DNA of 24,901 nt from Nitrospira sp. ST-bin4. GTDB lineage: Bacteria > Nitrospirota > Nitrospiria > Nitrospirales > Nitrospiraceae. The notes under the pieces were generated by a model. That model was not told the origin of the DNA. It worked only from the letters and a program-made list of their open reading frames with translations, and did not search any database. The stretch spans positions 1-24,901 of the forward strand of contig MSXM01000072.1 in the NCBI GenBank assembly GCA_002083565.1. Reading direction: 5' to 3'. Positions 13,701 to 21,347 of this stretch are shown piece after piece. Numbering within the stretch: position 1 is the stretch's first letter; every line of letters starts with the position of its first letter. A program made the position numbers and the translations under genes.

Positions 13701-16025
13701 ATGAAAAGACCGACGCTCACCCCTCGATCTGCTGCAAGCCTTGGCCGAAGCTTTGTGCCGGTTTCGCTGGCCCTGTTTCTCATCGTCGCCGGCTGTCTCT
13801 TTTTTTATGACGCACAGTCTGCCCCGGTTTCGGATTCGGAAAAACTTCAAGCAGATGGTTGTGGGTCGGCTGAGGAGTGCTTCACCGCCGCTGCATGGCC
13901 AAAAGAGCGGTTCGGCCATGCGCTGACGAAAGATCAGGTCGCTACGCTGAAACTGGAGCGGCTTCGACGAGTGATGGAGCAATTCCGGGCTTCGCCTTGG
14001 GCCAAGCGGGCAGGATTGTTGTCGGGAGTGATGCTGATTCAGCGGAGTCCAAGCGAAGCGCTCACCTATCTCCGTTCGGCCCAACAAGACTTTTCAGTTC
14101 TCGATGATTACATCCGGTTCTGGATCGGTGAAGCATTGCTCCATCTGGGGGAGGCGAGAGAGGCGGCCAGGACATTCGAATCAGTGCCGCAATCAGTCCC
14201 CGATTCAAACCTGCTTGATCAGGTCGCCCTCCGTGCGGGAGAAGCCTGGTATCAAGCCTCCAGTTGTCCCGAAGCGCTGGTATGGCTTACCAAGGCCGTC
14301 GGTATCAACGACAAAGATCCGCGGGTGCCCCAGGCGTGGCTGCGGCTGGCCGATTGTTATCTTCGAGCCAATCAGCCGGTTGAGGCCAGGGAGGCGCTCA
14401 AAAAATTATGGATGAAGTTCCCGCAGACGAAGGAGGCCAAGGAGGCGGGAGCTCTGCTTGCGACCAATATCGGTGGTGAGACCTGGACCCCTCAGCCTGA
14501 TGACTACTATACCAGGGCTCAGGCCTTTCTGGGACAGGCTCTGCATGCGGAAGCGATCGACGAACTCAAAAAGTTTCTTGCAAAAGACCCGTCTTCTTCA
14601 CGCCGTGGGGACGCCAAGCTGAAATTGGGCATCGCACAAGTCAGATTGAAACTCTATGACCAAGCGCGCGAGACCTTTCAGGAACTCGCTGGAGCTCAGA
14701 TGGTTCAGTCCGATGAGGCCGTGGTCTGGTTGGCTCGTGTGTATCTCCGACAGGGAATGGGTGAGAAACTGCTGGAGTTGAGCCGCGGATTACCCAAGCG
14801 GTCCTTGTCTCCCGAACAAAAAGGGCAGATCACGTTATTTGCCGGAATTTGGCTGGAAGATCAGGCCCAGTTTGATGAGGCCATCGCGAAGTACAGGCAT
14901 GTCGTCAAATCGGGAGAGCCGGCATCTCAGCGGGCCGAAGCCCACTGGCGCGAAGGGTGGGTGTTGTATCGAACGGGTCGCTACCAGGATGCGATTGCCG
15001 TGTGGCAACCAATCGTTGATCAGCGAGACGGCGAATGGGAACCGCAAGCGCTCTATTGGATCGCGCGGTCTCAAGGTCATGCCAAAGAGTCCAAATCGAA
15101 AGAAACCTTCCATCTCCTCTGCAAGCGCTATCCTCTGACATATTATTGTCAATTGGCGCAGGGGCGGACCGACGTCCCCGCCGTGGCGCCCGTAGATCAG
15201 GAAAAGACTCCGAGGGATTCTTCGGCTACGGCCGTTGCGGGGTCACTTGCGACGGATTTGGCTCAGGGGCCCGTGCAGCATAGCAATGGCCGGGCGGAAA
15301 TCGAACAACAGCCGACCTATCGGCGGGCGATTGAACTCAGAACGCTGGGTCTTGAGCAGGATGCCGCGAGAGAACTCGCCGTGCTGACAGACCACTACAG
15401 CCGAGATTCCAACGTGTTGGCGGCGCTGCCTGTGATGTTGAATGAAGCCGGGGCTTACCATCATGCGCTGCGCCTTGTGCGGGCTCGATTTCGAGACCGT
15501 CTGGAGCGAACCGGGGGGGCTGTGGCGGACGATTTGTGGAATGTCGCCTATCCGACGGGATTGATTCACACGATCAAAACACAGGGAGTCAACGGGGTGG
15601 ACCCGTTTCTCATTGCGGCGATCATCAGGGAGGAAAGCCAATACGATTGGCGCGCAGTGTCCCGTGTCGGGGCCATCGGTCTCATGCAAATCATGCCTGC
15701 AACGGCCAATGCGGTGGCTCAGCGGCATCGTCTTCCCGGCGTGATGCGGGAGGATTTGTTCGATCAGGATACGAACATTCAGATCGGGGTTCGGTATGTG
15801 GAGCAGTTGCTTGCGCAGTTTTCCGGCAACGTGGCGCAGACCATCGCCGCGTACAATGCGGGTCCGATCGCCGTCGAGGGGTGGGCGGCGACCTATCGAG
15901 GCCGGAGCGAAGACGAATTCGTCGAGTTGATTCCGTTCCTCGAAACCAGGCAATATGTGAAACGCGTCCTCCGCAGCTACAAGGAATATCTCCGCCTCGC
16001 CGGTGCCGCAAAGTCCGTTTCTTGA
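13701..16025 (+). CDS. slt: Soluble-type lytic murein transglycosylase with TPR superhelix
   Basis: The 774-residue protein degrades peptidoglycan strands from inside the periplasm. Residues 17-35 form the export signal. LIVAGC at 27-32 fits a lipobox, so it may be a lipoprotein rather than soluble. The region from about 80 to 600 is a helical repeat superhelix with tetratricopeptide-like units (AEAHWREGWVLYRTGRYQDA, EAIDELKKFLAKDP). The C-terminal SLT domain (about 630-760) has catalytic Glu645 in REESQYDWRAVS, then GAIGLMQIMPATAN and IAAYNAGP. Length exceeds E. coli Slt70 (about 620) because of the longer repeat region and a low-complexity linker near 495-530. It stands alone, diverging from rlmN. 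Confidence 0.92.
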   Translation: MKRPTLTPRSAASLGRSFVPVSLALFLIVAGCLFFYDAQSAPVSDSEKLQADGCGSAEECFTAAAWPKERFGHALTKDQVATLKLERLRRVMEQFRASPWAKRAGLLSGVMLIQRSPSEALTYLRSAQQDFSVLDDYIRFWIGEALLHLGEAREAARTFESVPQSVPDSNLLDQVALRAGEAWYQASSCPEALVWLTKAVGINDKDPRVPQAWLRLADCYLRANQPVEAREALKKLWMKFPQTKEAKEAGALLATNIGGETWTPQPDDYYTRAQAFLGQALHAEAIDELKKFLAKDPSSSRRGDAKLKLGIAQVRLKLYDQARETFQELAGAQMVQSDEAVVWLARVYLRQGMGEKLLELSRGLPKRSLSPEQKGQITLFAGIWLEDQAQFDEAIAKYRHVVKSGEPASQRAEAHWREGWVLYRTGRYQDAIAVWQPIVDQRDGEWEPQALYWIARSQGHAKESKSKETFHLLCKRYPLTYYCQLAQGRTDVPAVAPVDQEKTPRDSSATAVAGSLATDLAQGPVQHSNGRAEIEQQPTYRRAIELRTLGLEQDAARELAVLTDHYSRDSNVLAALPVMLNEAGAYHHALRLVRARFRDRLERTGGAVADDLWNVAYPTGLIHTIKTQGVNGVDPFLIAAIIREESQYDWRAVSRVGAIGLMQIMPATANAVAQRHRLPGVMREDLFDQDTNIQIGVRYVEQLLAQFSGNVAQTIAAYNAGPIAVEGWAATYRGRSEDEFVELIPFLETRQYVKRVLRSYKEYLRLAGAAKSVS

Positions 16026-16051
16026 CAAGATTTCGCAAAGTTTTTTATAGT
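16022..16051 (+). promoter_or_regulatory. Sigma-70 promoter for the zapB-like/zapA genes
   Basis: A perfect TTGACA at 16022-16027 and TATAGT at 16046-16051 are separated by 18 bp, containing a T-run. The -35 starts inside the slt stop region (slt ends at 16025). Transcription would begin near 16058, 34 bases before the zapB-like ATG. It is one of the strongest promoters in the window. Confidence 0.7.
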
Positions 16052-16091
16052 GCGGCTCGAACTATGAGAAGAGAGGGCACACAGAACCGCT

Positions 16092-16346
16092 ATGGCGTTA
16101 GATCGGTTGGATGCGCTTGAAGCTCGGATCAAAGACCTGGTGAAATTAGTCCAGGAACTGAAGCGAAAAAATGCGTCGTTGGAAGATGAAGTCAAGGCGG
16201 CCCGCCAGAGGCTTGCCTCGCAGGATGATGTGAATCGCCGGTGGGAAAAAGAACGAATTGATATCAGGTCGAGAATCGAGCGGGTCATGAGCGAGATAGA
16301 ACTGCTGGAATGTGCGGACGATACCAAGGAGGTGGCCCTTGACTAA
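16092..16346 (+). CDS. ZapB-like coiled-coil division protein
   Basis: The 84-residue product is almost entirely one predicted coiled coil (residues about 3-72), with heptad leucines in ALDRLDALEARIKDLVKL and the run ELKRKNASLEDEVKAARQRL. Proteins of this size and shape encoded directly before zapA are usually called ZapB, which bridges ZapA-FtsZ to the chromosome. The assignment rests on position and coiled-coil character rather than on specific motifs. Its stop codon overlaps the zapA start by eight bases, so translation is probably coupled. Expression should come from the promoter at 16022-16051. Confidence 0.7.
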   Translation: MALDRLDALEARIKDLVKLVQELKRKNASLEDEVKAARQRLASQDDVNRRWEKERIDIRSRIERVMSEIELLECADDTKEVALD

Positions 16347-16635
16347 GACGATCGATGTTGAGATCTATGGTCAGCGGTATGCGATTCGCGGTGTTGCCGA
16401 CGATGCATATATTCGGCGGCTCGCTCATTTCGTTGATGATCACATGAAGCATCTTGCTGAAGGCATGAAGACCGCCACCCCCTCGAAGTTGGCCGTGTTG
16501 ACGGCCATTAATCTTGCCCATCAGTTCTTCGAGTCAGAAAAGAAGCGGGCTCAGGGAGAGGCGGATGTCGATCGGCGGATGGATACATTGATGGAATCCA
16601 TTGAAGAGCAGATGCCGACGTCGCTCTTTCGGTAA
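16339..16635 (+). CDS. zapA: Cell division protein ZapA
   Basis: ZapA crosslinks FtsZ filaments in the Z-ring. From a TTG start at 16339 the product is 98 residues: a beta-hairpin head (KTIDVEIYGQRYAIRG, then DDAYIRRLAHFVDDHM) and a long helix (LAVLTAINLAHQFFESEK to the end) that dimerises. The start is fixed by AGGAGG at 16327-16332, six bases upstream, and by the family's usual N-terminus; an ATG at 16312 would add nine unrelated residues. It overlaps the stop of the zapB-like gene. A 551-bp non-coding gap separates it from rny. Confidence 0.92.
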   Translation: MTKTIDVEIYGQRYAIRGVADDAYIRRLAHFVDDHMKHLAEGMKTATPSKLAVLTAINLAHQFFESEKKRAQGEADVDRRMDTLMESIEEQMPTSLFR

Positions 16636-17186
16636 GTCTCCCCGGTTCGTCTCCTCTCCGCTCCTCATCGAGAGCAAGTTTCGCCTTGCTTTCATAGAAG
16701 CCCTTTGTTATCGTGGGTCTACAATCCGTGATCGTGTGCGTGCGGTGTTGTAACGGACAAGCGGGGGATTGAGAATAGATTTTCAGAGCAGCTGACTCGA
16801 CTGGAAACGAACGTTGTGAAAGCGATAGAGAACGGTGTCATGTCCCTGTACGATGCGGTAATCCGGTGGATTCTCACTAGGGTGGTCATGCCCAGACGGC
16901 AATTTGGGGCAGATTTTTTGCGACAAGATGTGAATGACAGAGGGTGGTCGCATGCCGTTCATAGTGGGTGTCAACAGATGGTTCTTGTTTCTCACACCGA
17001 TCCTTTTCGGCGGCTTGGATCTCGACAAGGGATCCTGCGGTCAAGGGGAAGGCAGAGTGGCAGGAACCTGACGGATGTCGTATTAGCGGGCAGGCGATCT
17101 CGCGCGTTTCTCGACTGAACTGTCAGCAATCTCCTGGGCGTTATTCTCCCTCCATTCCTGTCTGTTAGAAGCACCCCGCTCAATGC
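16636..17186. other. 551-bp gap between zapA and rny
   Basis: This is the only long non-coding stretch in the window. No recognisable protein is encoded. It contains a foldable segment at 16804-16991 (separate entry), a TACAAT box at 16720-16725 without a good -35, and a short hairpin (TGCCC 16889-16893, GGGCA 16907-16911) followed by six T. An open frame over 16732-17118 has no family similarity that I can recognise. The final 150 bases would form the leader of rny; no clear promoter was found there. Confidence 0.5.
16804..16991 (+). ncRNA. Candidate structured RNA, possibly 6S RNA
   Basis: The 188-nt segment folds by hand into a long rod. GAAAC 16804-16808 pairs with GTTTC 16987-16991, GAAC 16809-16812 with GTTC 16981-16984, and GTTG 16813-16816 with CAAC 16972-16975. 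After an open bubble of about 11-13 nt per side, GAACGG 16830-16835 pairs with CCGTTC 16955-16960, CATG 16839-16842 with CATG 16951-16954, and TCCCTGT 16843-16849 with ACAGAGGG 16937-16944. Size, rod shape, internal bubble and the zapA-to-rny location (where several bacteria place ssrS) suggest 6S RNA, the regulator that mimics an open promoter and binds RNA polymerase. Promoter and terminator are unclear, the bubble is nearer the ends than usual, and pairings found by eye can be chance. Confidence 0.35.
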
Positions 17187-18821
17187 GTGTACACGTACTA
17201 CGTGCAACCGGGCAGCCTGGATACCTGGTTTGCCAAGAAGGGGGTGACTCCCATTTCTACTTCAATCGTTTTCTACATCGTCTGTGCAATCGCCGGAGCC
17301 CTTGTGGGGGTTGTGGTATTTGAATTGGTGCGTCGCAATATGGCCGGGGCGAAACGGGCTGAGATGGAAGAGCAGGCCAAGCAGGTCGTGCACAATGCCC
17401 AGCGCGAAGCCGAAAATGTGCTGAAAGAGGCCAGGCTGGAAGCTAAGGATCTCGTATTTCAGGCAAAATCAGAGATCGAGAAAGAGCAAAAGGCGAAGCT
17501 TGTCGAGCTCGCAGCTGCCGAGAAACGTTTTCTCCAGAAGGAAGAGGGATTTGATCGCAAGCTCGCCGCGCTGGACAAGCGGGAGAGCGAGTCGCAGAAA
17601 CGCGATCAGGAGTTCGCGAAGCGTGAGGAGCGGCTTAACGCCAAAGAAACAGCTTGTGCCAAGGCTGAACGTGAGCATCGTGAAGCATTAGAGCGCGTAG
17701 CCGGTATGACGGCCGAAGAAGCCAGAAAACAGCTGATCGTCGAAATGGAGTCGCAGGCTCGGCTTGATGCCGCCGGCATCGCCAAGCGGACGATCGAAGA
17801 GGCGCGTGAAAATGCCGAGCGGGAAGCACGTGAAATCATCACCAGCTCCATTCAGCGGGTGGTGCGCGACTACGTGTCGGAATCCACGATTTCGGTGGTC
17901 CAGATTCCAAACGACGCTATGAAGGGCCGGATCATCGGCCGGGAAGGGCGAAATATCCGCGCGATCGAGGCTGCCACAGGGATTGATTTGATCATCGATG
18001 AGACGCCGGAGGCCGTGATCATTTCGGGGTTCGATCCCTTGCGGCGTGAGATCGCCAAAGTGTCGCTTGAGCGGTTGATGCATGATGGCCGGATTCATCC
18101 CACCCGCATCGAAGAGATTGTGGAAAAGGTGAAGGTCGATATCGACAAGCTGATGTATGAAGAGGCCGAAAAGATCATCTTCGAATTGGGGCTTGCGGAT
18201 TTTCATCCTGAGTTGATCAAAGTGCTGGGGCGGCTCAAGTATCGGACGAGCTACGGACAGAACAATCTCTACCATGCGCGGGAAGCGTCGTATATTTGCG
18301 GCATCATGGCGTCGGAGTTGGGACTCGACGTCAAGTTGGCTCGGCGCGGCGCCTTGCTCCATGACATCGGCAAAGCGGTCAGCCATGAGGAAGAGGGGCC
18401 GCATGCCATGCTGGGGGCCGAGATCGCCAAAAAATACGGAGAATCTCCCAAGATCGTGAACGCGATTGCCGCACACCATGAACAGGTGGAGCCGCTGTGT
18501 CCGGAGAGCGTACTGGTGGCTGCGGCCGAGGCACTCTCGGCTGCCCGGCCGGGAGCCAGGCGAGAAGCGCTGGAGTCTTACGTCAAACGGTTGGAAAAAC
18601 TCGAGTCCTTAGCCACGGGACTAAAGGGAGTGCAAAAGGCGTATGCAATCCAGGCAGGGCGTGAAATCCGTGTGATCGTACGACAGGAAGATATCACCGA
18701 TGCCGAATCGTTCCAGCTTTCGCGCGAGTTGGCGAAGAAAATCGAGCAGGAACTGACTTATCCGGGGCAAATCAAAGTGACTGTTATTCGGGAGAGCCGG
18801 TACGTGGAATACGCCCGATGA
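17187..18821 (+). CDS. rny: Ribonuclease Y
   Basis: RNase Y is a membrane-anchored endoribonuclease that starts mRNA decay. The 544-residue frame has a transmembrane helix at about residues 25-47 (SIVFYIVCAIAGALVGVVVF), a coiled coil to about 230, and a KH domain with GRIIGREGRNIRAIE near 247-261. The HD domain carries the metal pair His392-Asp393 in LLHDIGKAVSHEE, with AIAAHHEQVEP further on. The GTG at 17187 is the first in-frame start after a stop but has only a weak ribosome site. The extra 20 residues before the helix are unusual, and a GTG at 17244 is an alternative. Its stop overlaps the ymdB ATG by four bases. Confidence 0.93.
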   Translation: MYTYYVQPGSLDTWFAKKGVTPISTSIVFYIVCAIAGALVGVVVFELVRRNMAGAKRAEMEEQAKQVVHNAQREAENVLKEARLEAKDLVFQAKSEIEKEQKAKLVELAAAEKRFLQKEEGFDRKLAALDKRESESQKRDQEFAKREERLNAKETACAKAEREHREALERVAGMTAEEARKQLIVEMESQARLDAAGIAKRTIEEARENAEREAREIITSSIQRVVRDYVSESTISVVQIPNDAMKGRIIGREGRNIRAIEAATGIDLIIDETPEAVIISGFDPLRREIAKVSLERLMHDGRIHPTRIEEIVEKVKVDIDKLMYEEAEKIIFELGLADFHPELIKVLGRLKYRTSYGQNNLYHAREASYICGIMASELGLDVKLARRGALLHDIGKAVSHEEEGPHAMLGAEIAKKYGESPKIVNAIAAHHEQVEPLCPESVLVAAAEALSAARPGARREALESYVKRLEKLESLATGLKGVQKAYAIQAGREIRVIVRQEDITDAESFQLSRELAKKIEQELTYPGQIKVTVIRESRYVEYAR

Positions 18822-19597
18822 AGGTGTTGTGTATCGGCGATATCATGGGCGAACCGGGCCGGCGCGCCGTCGCCCGTGCGGTACCGCGCCTTGTTGCGCA
18901 GCGCCAAATCGATGCGGTCATCGGAAACGGAGAGAATGTCGCAGGCGGGTTCGGCATTACGCCGGAATTGGCCGAAGAGTTGTTTGAATTGGGCCTCTCG
19001 GTCATCACCACGGGCAATCATGCCTGGGATAAGAAGGAAGTGCTCGATTATTTCCCGCGCGAATCCCGTCTGCTGCGCCCTTCGAACTATCCGCCCGGGG
19101 TGCCTGGCAAAGGCAGTGTGGTCATTGAAACTGCCGGCGGGGAGCGGCTGGCGGTGCTTCAGTTGATGGGGCGGGCCTATATGCCGACGATCGATTGCCC
19201 GTTTCAAACGGCCAAGCGCGAATTGTCGAGATTGAAACAGGAAACATCGGCGATAATTGTTGATATGCACGCAGAAGCCACGTCTGAAAAAATGGCTATG
19301 GGCCACTATTTGGACGGTGAGGTCACGGCGGTGGTCGGCACACATACCCATGTGCAAACAGCCGACGATCAAATTCTGCCCAAGGGGACGGCCTACATTA
19401 CCGATATCGGGATGACCGGTCCGCTGCTTTCGGTGATTGGAGTGAAAAAGGAACTGGCGATCGAAAAATTTCTGACCGGCATGCCGCGACGCTTTGAAGT
19501 CGCATCAGGCCCGTCGGTGTTCTGTGCGGTGCTGGTGGAGCTTGACGCGCGGTTGGGTAAGGCCATCGCCTTTGAGCGGATCCGTATGATCGATTGA
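18818..19597 (+). CDS. ymdB: YmdB-family metallophosphoesterase (TIGR00282 type)
   Basis: The 259-residue protein belongs to the calcineurin-like phosphoesterases that, in Bacillus, hydrolyse 2',3'-cyclic nucleotides and influence biofilm and sporulation choices. Metal-site blocks are GDIMGEPGRRA with Asp8, GNGENVAGGFGIT, TTGNHAWDKKE, DMHAEATSEK and GTHTHVQTADD, all present and in order. The C-terminal MTGPLLSVIGVKKELAI is typical. It overlaps rny by ATGA, the near-universal rny-ymdB pairing, so it is translationally coupled and may act on RNA-decay products. Its stop overlaps a possible TTG start of xseA. Confidence 0.92.
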   Translation: MKVLCIGDIMGEPGRRAVARAVPRLVAQRQIDAVIGNGENVAGGFGITPELAEELFELGLSVITTGNHAWDKKEVLDYFPRESRLLRPSNYPPGVPGKGSVVIETAGGERLAVLQLMGRAYMPTIDCPFQTAKRELSRLKQETSAIIVDMHAEATSEKMAMGHYLDGEVTAVVGTHTHVQTADDQILPKGTAYITDIGMTGPLLSVIGVKKELAIEKFLTGMPRRFEVASGPSVFCAVLVELDARLGKAIAFERIRMID

Positions 19598-21006
19598 AGG
19601 AGGACGTCACGAGTCGCACTCGCGCCTTCCCATCGCCCGGTGATTCCCCGTCGAGGCGTGTTTTCACGGTATCGGAACTGACAGGTTTGGTTCGAGCATC
19701 CCTCGAAGCCGATTTTTCAGAGGTATGGCTCGAGGGAGAAATTTCCAATCTTCGCGCGCCCGGGTCCGGGCATCTCTACTGTACGCTCAAAGACGATTCC
19801 AGCCAGATGCGAGCCGTCATCTTCCGGTCGGCTGCGCTTCGATTACGGTTCGGTTTGGAGGATGGGCTGCATGTCGTTGCGCGGGGACGAGTCACCGTAT
19901 ATGAACCGCGCGGGGAGTATCAGGTCGTTCTTGAGTATGTCGAACCGAAGGGGCGCGGCGCGCAGCAGGTGGCGGTTGAGCAACTCAAGACTCGCCTGGC
20001 TGCGGAGGGGCTTTTCGATCTGGATCGAAAAAGGCCCTTGCCGGTGTTTCCTCGAACTGTCGGTATCGTTACGTCGCTGTCGGGGGCGGCCGTTAGAGAT
20101 ATGATGACGGTGCTGCATCGCCGGTGTCCTGTTCTCCGCATCATCATCGCTCCTGTGTCGGTACAGGGAGAGGACTCTGCAGAGCAGATTGCCTCCGCCA
20201 TCCGATCATTGAATGCATTAGGCCGTGTCGATGTCATGATTGTGGGGCGGGGCGGCGGCTCATCGGAAGATCTCTGGAGCTTCAACGATGAGCGGGTCGT
20301 GCGTGCAATTGCAGCATCGCCCATTCCGGTCGTATCGGCAGTGGGTCATGAAACGGATGTCACGCTCGCCGATTTTGTCGCGGACCTGCGGGCGCCGACG
20401 CCCTCGGCTGCCGCAGAGGCTGTCGCTCCGGTGTTGAGTGAGGTTGTCGATCGCCTCGGTGAACTGACGGCTCGCTCCCGGCTGGCGATGAGCCGCCGTT
20501 GCGAAGCCGATCGGCAACAGCTCGATCTCATCGTCACCCGCATCGCGAACGTCCGGTATCGCGTGTTGGAGGATATTCAGCAGGTCGACGGAGCGGTTGC
20601 TCACATGCGTCGGGCCGTGCAGGGTCTTCTGAGGCAGAGATGGGACAAGGCGCACTCGTTCAAACACGAATTGATCGGGAACAGCCCGGATGGGCAGGTG
20701 CGTCAGGGGCTAACCCTGGTACCTCAGTTAGGCTCGCGTCTTGTACAAGTGATGCGATATGGACTAAACCGGAGGACGCAATCGGCGCAGGCCTGTCTCG
20801 TAAACTTGCATACGCTGAGCCCGCTGGGGATTCTTGACCGCGGGTATAGCATTTTAGAGTCGGTGTCGTCCCATCGCGTGATCCGGGATGCCTGCGACGT
20901 TGCAGTGGGGGAAGAGGTGTTGGCCCGTCTTGCAAAAGGACAACTGCGCTGCGTGGTGACGAACGTGATGCCCGATGGTTCCAAAGCCGGGTCAGCCTCG
21001 CTATAA
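19594..21006 (+). CDS. xseA: Exodeoxyribonuclease VII large subunit
   Basis: XseA with XseB degrades single-stranded DNA into acid-soluble oligonucleotides. The 470-residue product has the N-terminal OB-fold (VSELTGLVRASLEADFSEVW, then GSGHLYCTLKDDSSQMRAVI). The catalytic domain includes GRGGGSSEDLWSFNDERVVR, VSAVGHETDVTLADFVADLR and APTPSAAAE, followed by a long helical region and the C-terminal LDRGYSIL. The start is ambiguous. TTG at 19594 overlaps the ymdB TGA but lacks a good ribosome site; the excellent AGGAGG at 19598-19603 is followed in frame, five bases later, by ACG (19609), not a standard start. The next GTG lies after the residues SPSRR, near the conserved domain. I list the TTG. 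Confidence 0.92.
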   Translation: MKEDVTSRTRAFPSPGDSPSRRVFTVSELTGLVRASLEADFSEVWLEGEISNLRAPGSGHLYCTLKDDSSQMRAVIFRSAALRLRFGLEDGLHVVARGRVTVYEPRGEYQVVLEYVEPKGRGAQQVAVEQLKTRLAAEGLFDLDRKRPLPVFPRTVGIVTSLSGAAVRDMMTVLHRRCPVLRIIIAPVSVQGEDSAEQIASAIRSLNALGRVDVMIVGRGGGSSEDLWSFNDERVVRAIAASPIPVVSAVGHETDVTLADFVADLRAPTPSAAAEAVAPVLSEVVDRLGELTARSRLAMSRRCEADRQQLDLIVTRIANVRYRVLEDIQQVDGAVAHMRRAVQGLLRQRWDKAHSFKHELIGNSPDGQVRQGLTLVPQLGSRLVQVMRYGLNRRTQSAQACLVNLHTLSPLGILDRGYSILESVSSHRVIRDACDVAVGEEVLARLAKGQLRCVVTNVMPDGSKAGSASL

Positions 21007-21007
21007 T
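21002..21007 (+). promoter_or_regulatory. Consensus -10 box over the xseA stop codon
   Basis: A perfect TATAAT contains the xseA stop TAA. The -35 position, 17 bp upstream, reads TTCCAA, a poor match. If active it would start a separate xseB-tlyA transcript near 21014. It may be chance. Confidence 0.25.
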
Positions 21008-21037
21008 GACCCATTTCTCGACGAAGAGGAGATGACC

Positions 21038-21295
21038 GTGGCTGGTGTGAAGTTCGAACAGGCGATGGCCAGATTGGAAGCCATCGTGGCGGAATTAGAA
21101 AAGGGGGATTTACCCCTGGATGAGTCGTTGAGGATCTTCGAAGAGGGTATTCGTCTCTCGAAGAACTGCTTGAAGGTGTTGGAAGAAGCCGAGCGGAAGA
21201 TCGAAGTGCTGGTCCAGGACACAAACGGCAAGAAGCATCTTCGCGCATTTTCTTCCGACGGTGACGAGGGACGGGATTCCGACGCCGACGTATAG
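21038..21295 (+). CDS. xseB: Exodeoxyribonuclease VII small subunit
   Basis: The 85-residue protein is two helices in a hairpin and matches XseB along its length: KFEQAMARLEAIVAELEKGD, then LPLDESLRIFEEGIRLSK and VLEEAERKIEVL. Several small subunits wrap each XseA. The AGGAG at 21027-21031 abuts the ATG at 21032 but lies six bases before the GTG at 21038. I therefore use the GTG, which also gives a family-like start (MAGVKFEQ). The acidic tail DGDEGRDSDADV is not part of the core. It begins 31 bases after xseA and clearly belongs to the same gene group. Confidence 0.9.
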   Translation: MAGVKFEQAMARLEAIVAELEKGDLPLDESLRIFEEGIRLSKNCLKVLEEAERKIEVLVQDTNGKKHLRAFSSDGDEGRDSDADV

Positions 21296-21347
21296 CACCT
21301 CAGTGGTCCGACTGCCTGGTCGAGGTCTTGATAGAGTCCGTCTTTCC

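Noticed and set aside
16064..16120. 18-codon upstream frame overlapping the zapB-like start
   Set aside because: Its ATG lies only about six bases after the predicted transcript start and lacks a ribosome site; nothing but position supports it.
16637..16774. Alternative long fold just after zapA (GTTCGT 16645-16650 with ACGGAC 16753-16758, plus TCTC/GAGA and CCC/GGG)
   Set aside because: The helices are short and bulged, the inside forms separate hairpins rather than a rod, and it competes with the better fold at 16804-16991. Covariation would be needed to choose.
16889..16919. Hairpin TGCCC/GGGCA followed by six T, like an intrinsic terminator
   Set aside because: The stem is only five pairs with a 13-nt loop, no gene ends just before it, and the T-run can pair elsewhere in the proposed rod. 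I kept it as a note inside the gap entry.
16732..17118. Open frame with a protein-like stretch (VMSLYDAVIRWILTRVV)
   Set aside because: The only start is a GTG at 16816 without a ribosome site, the second half is unlike a protein, and no family is recognisable. It overlaps the RNA candidate.
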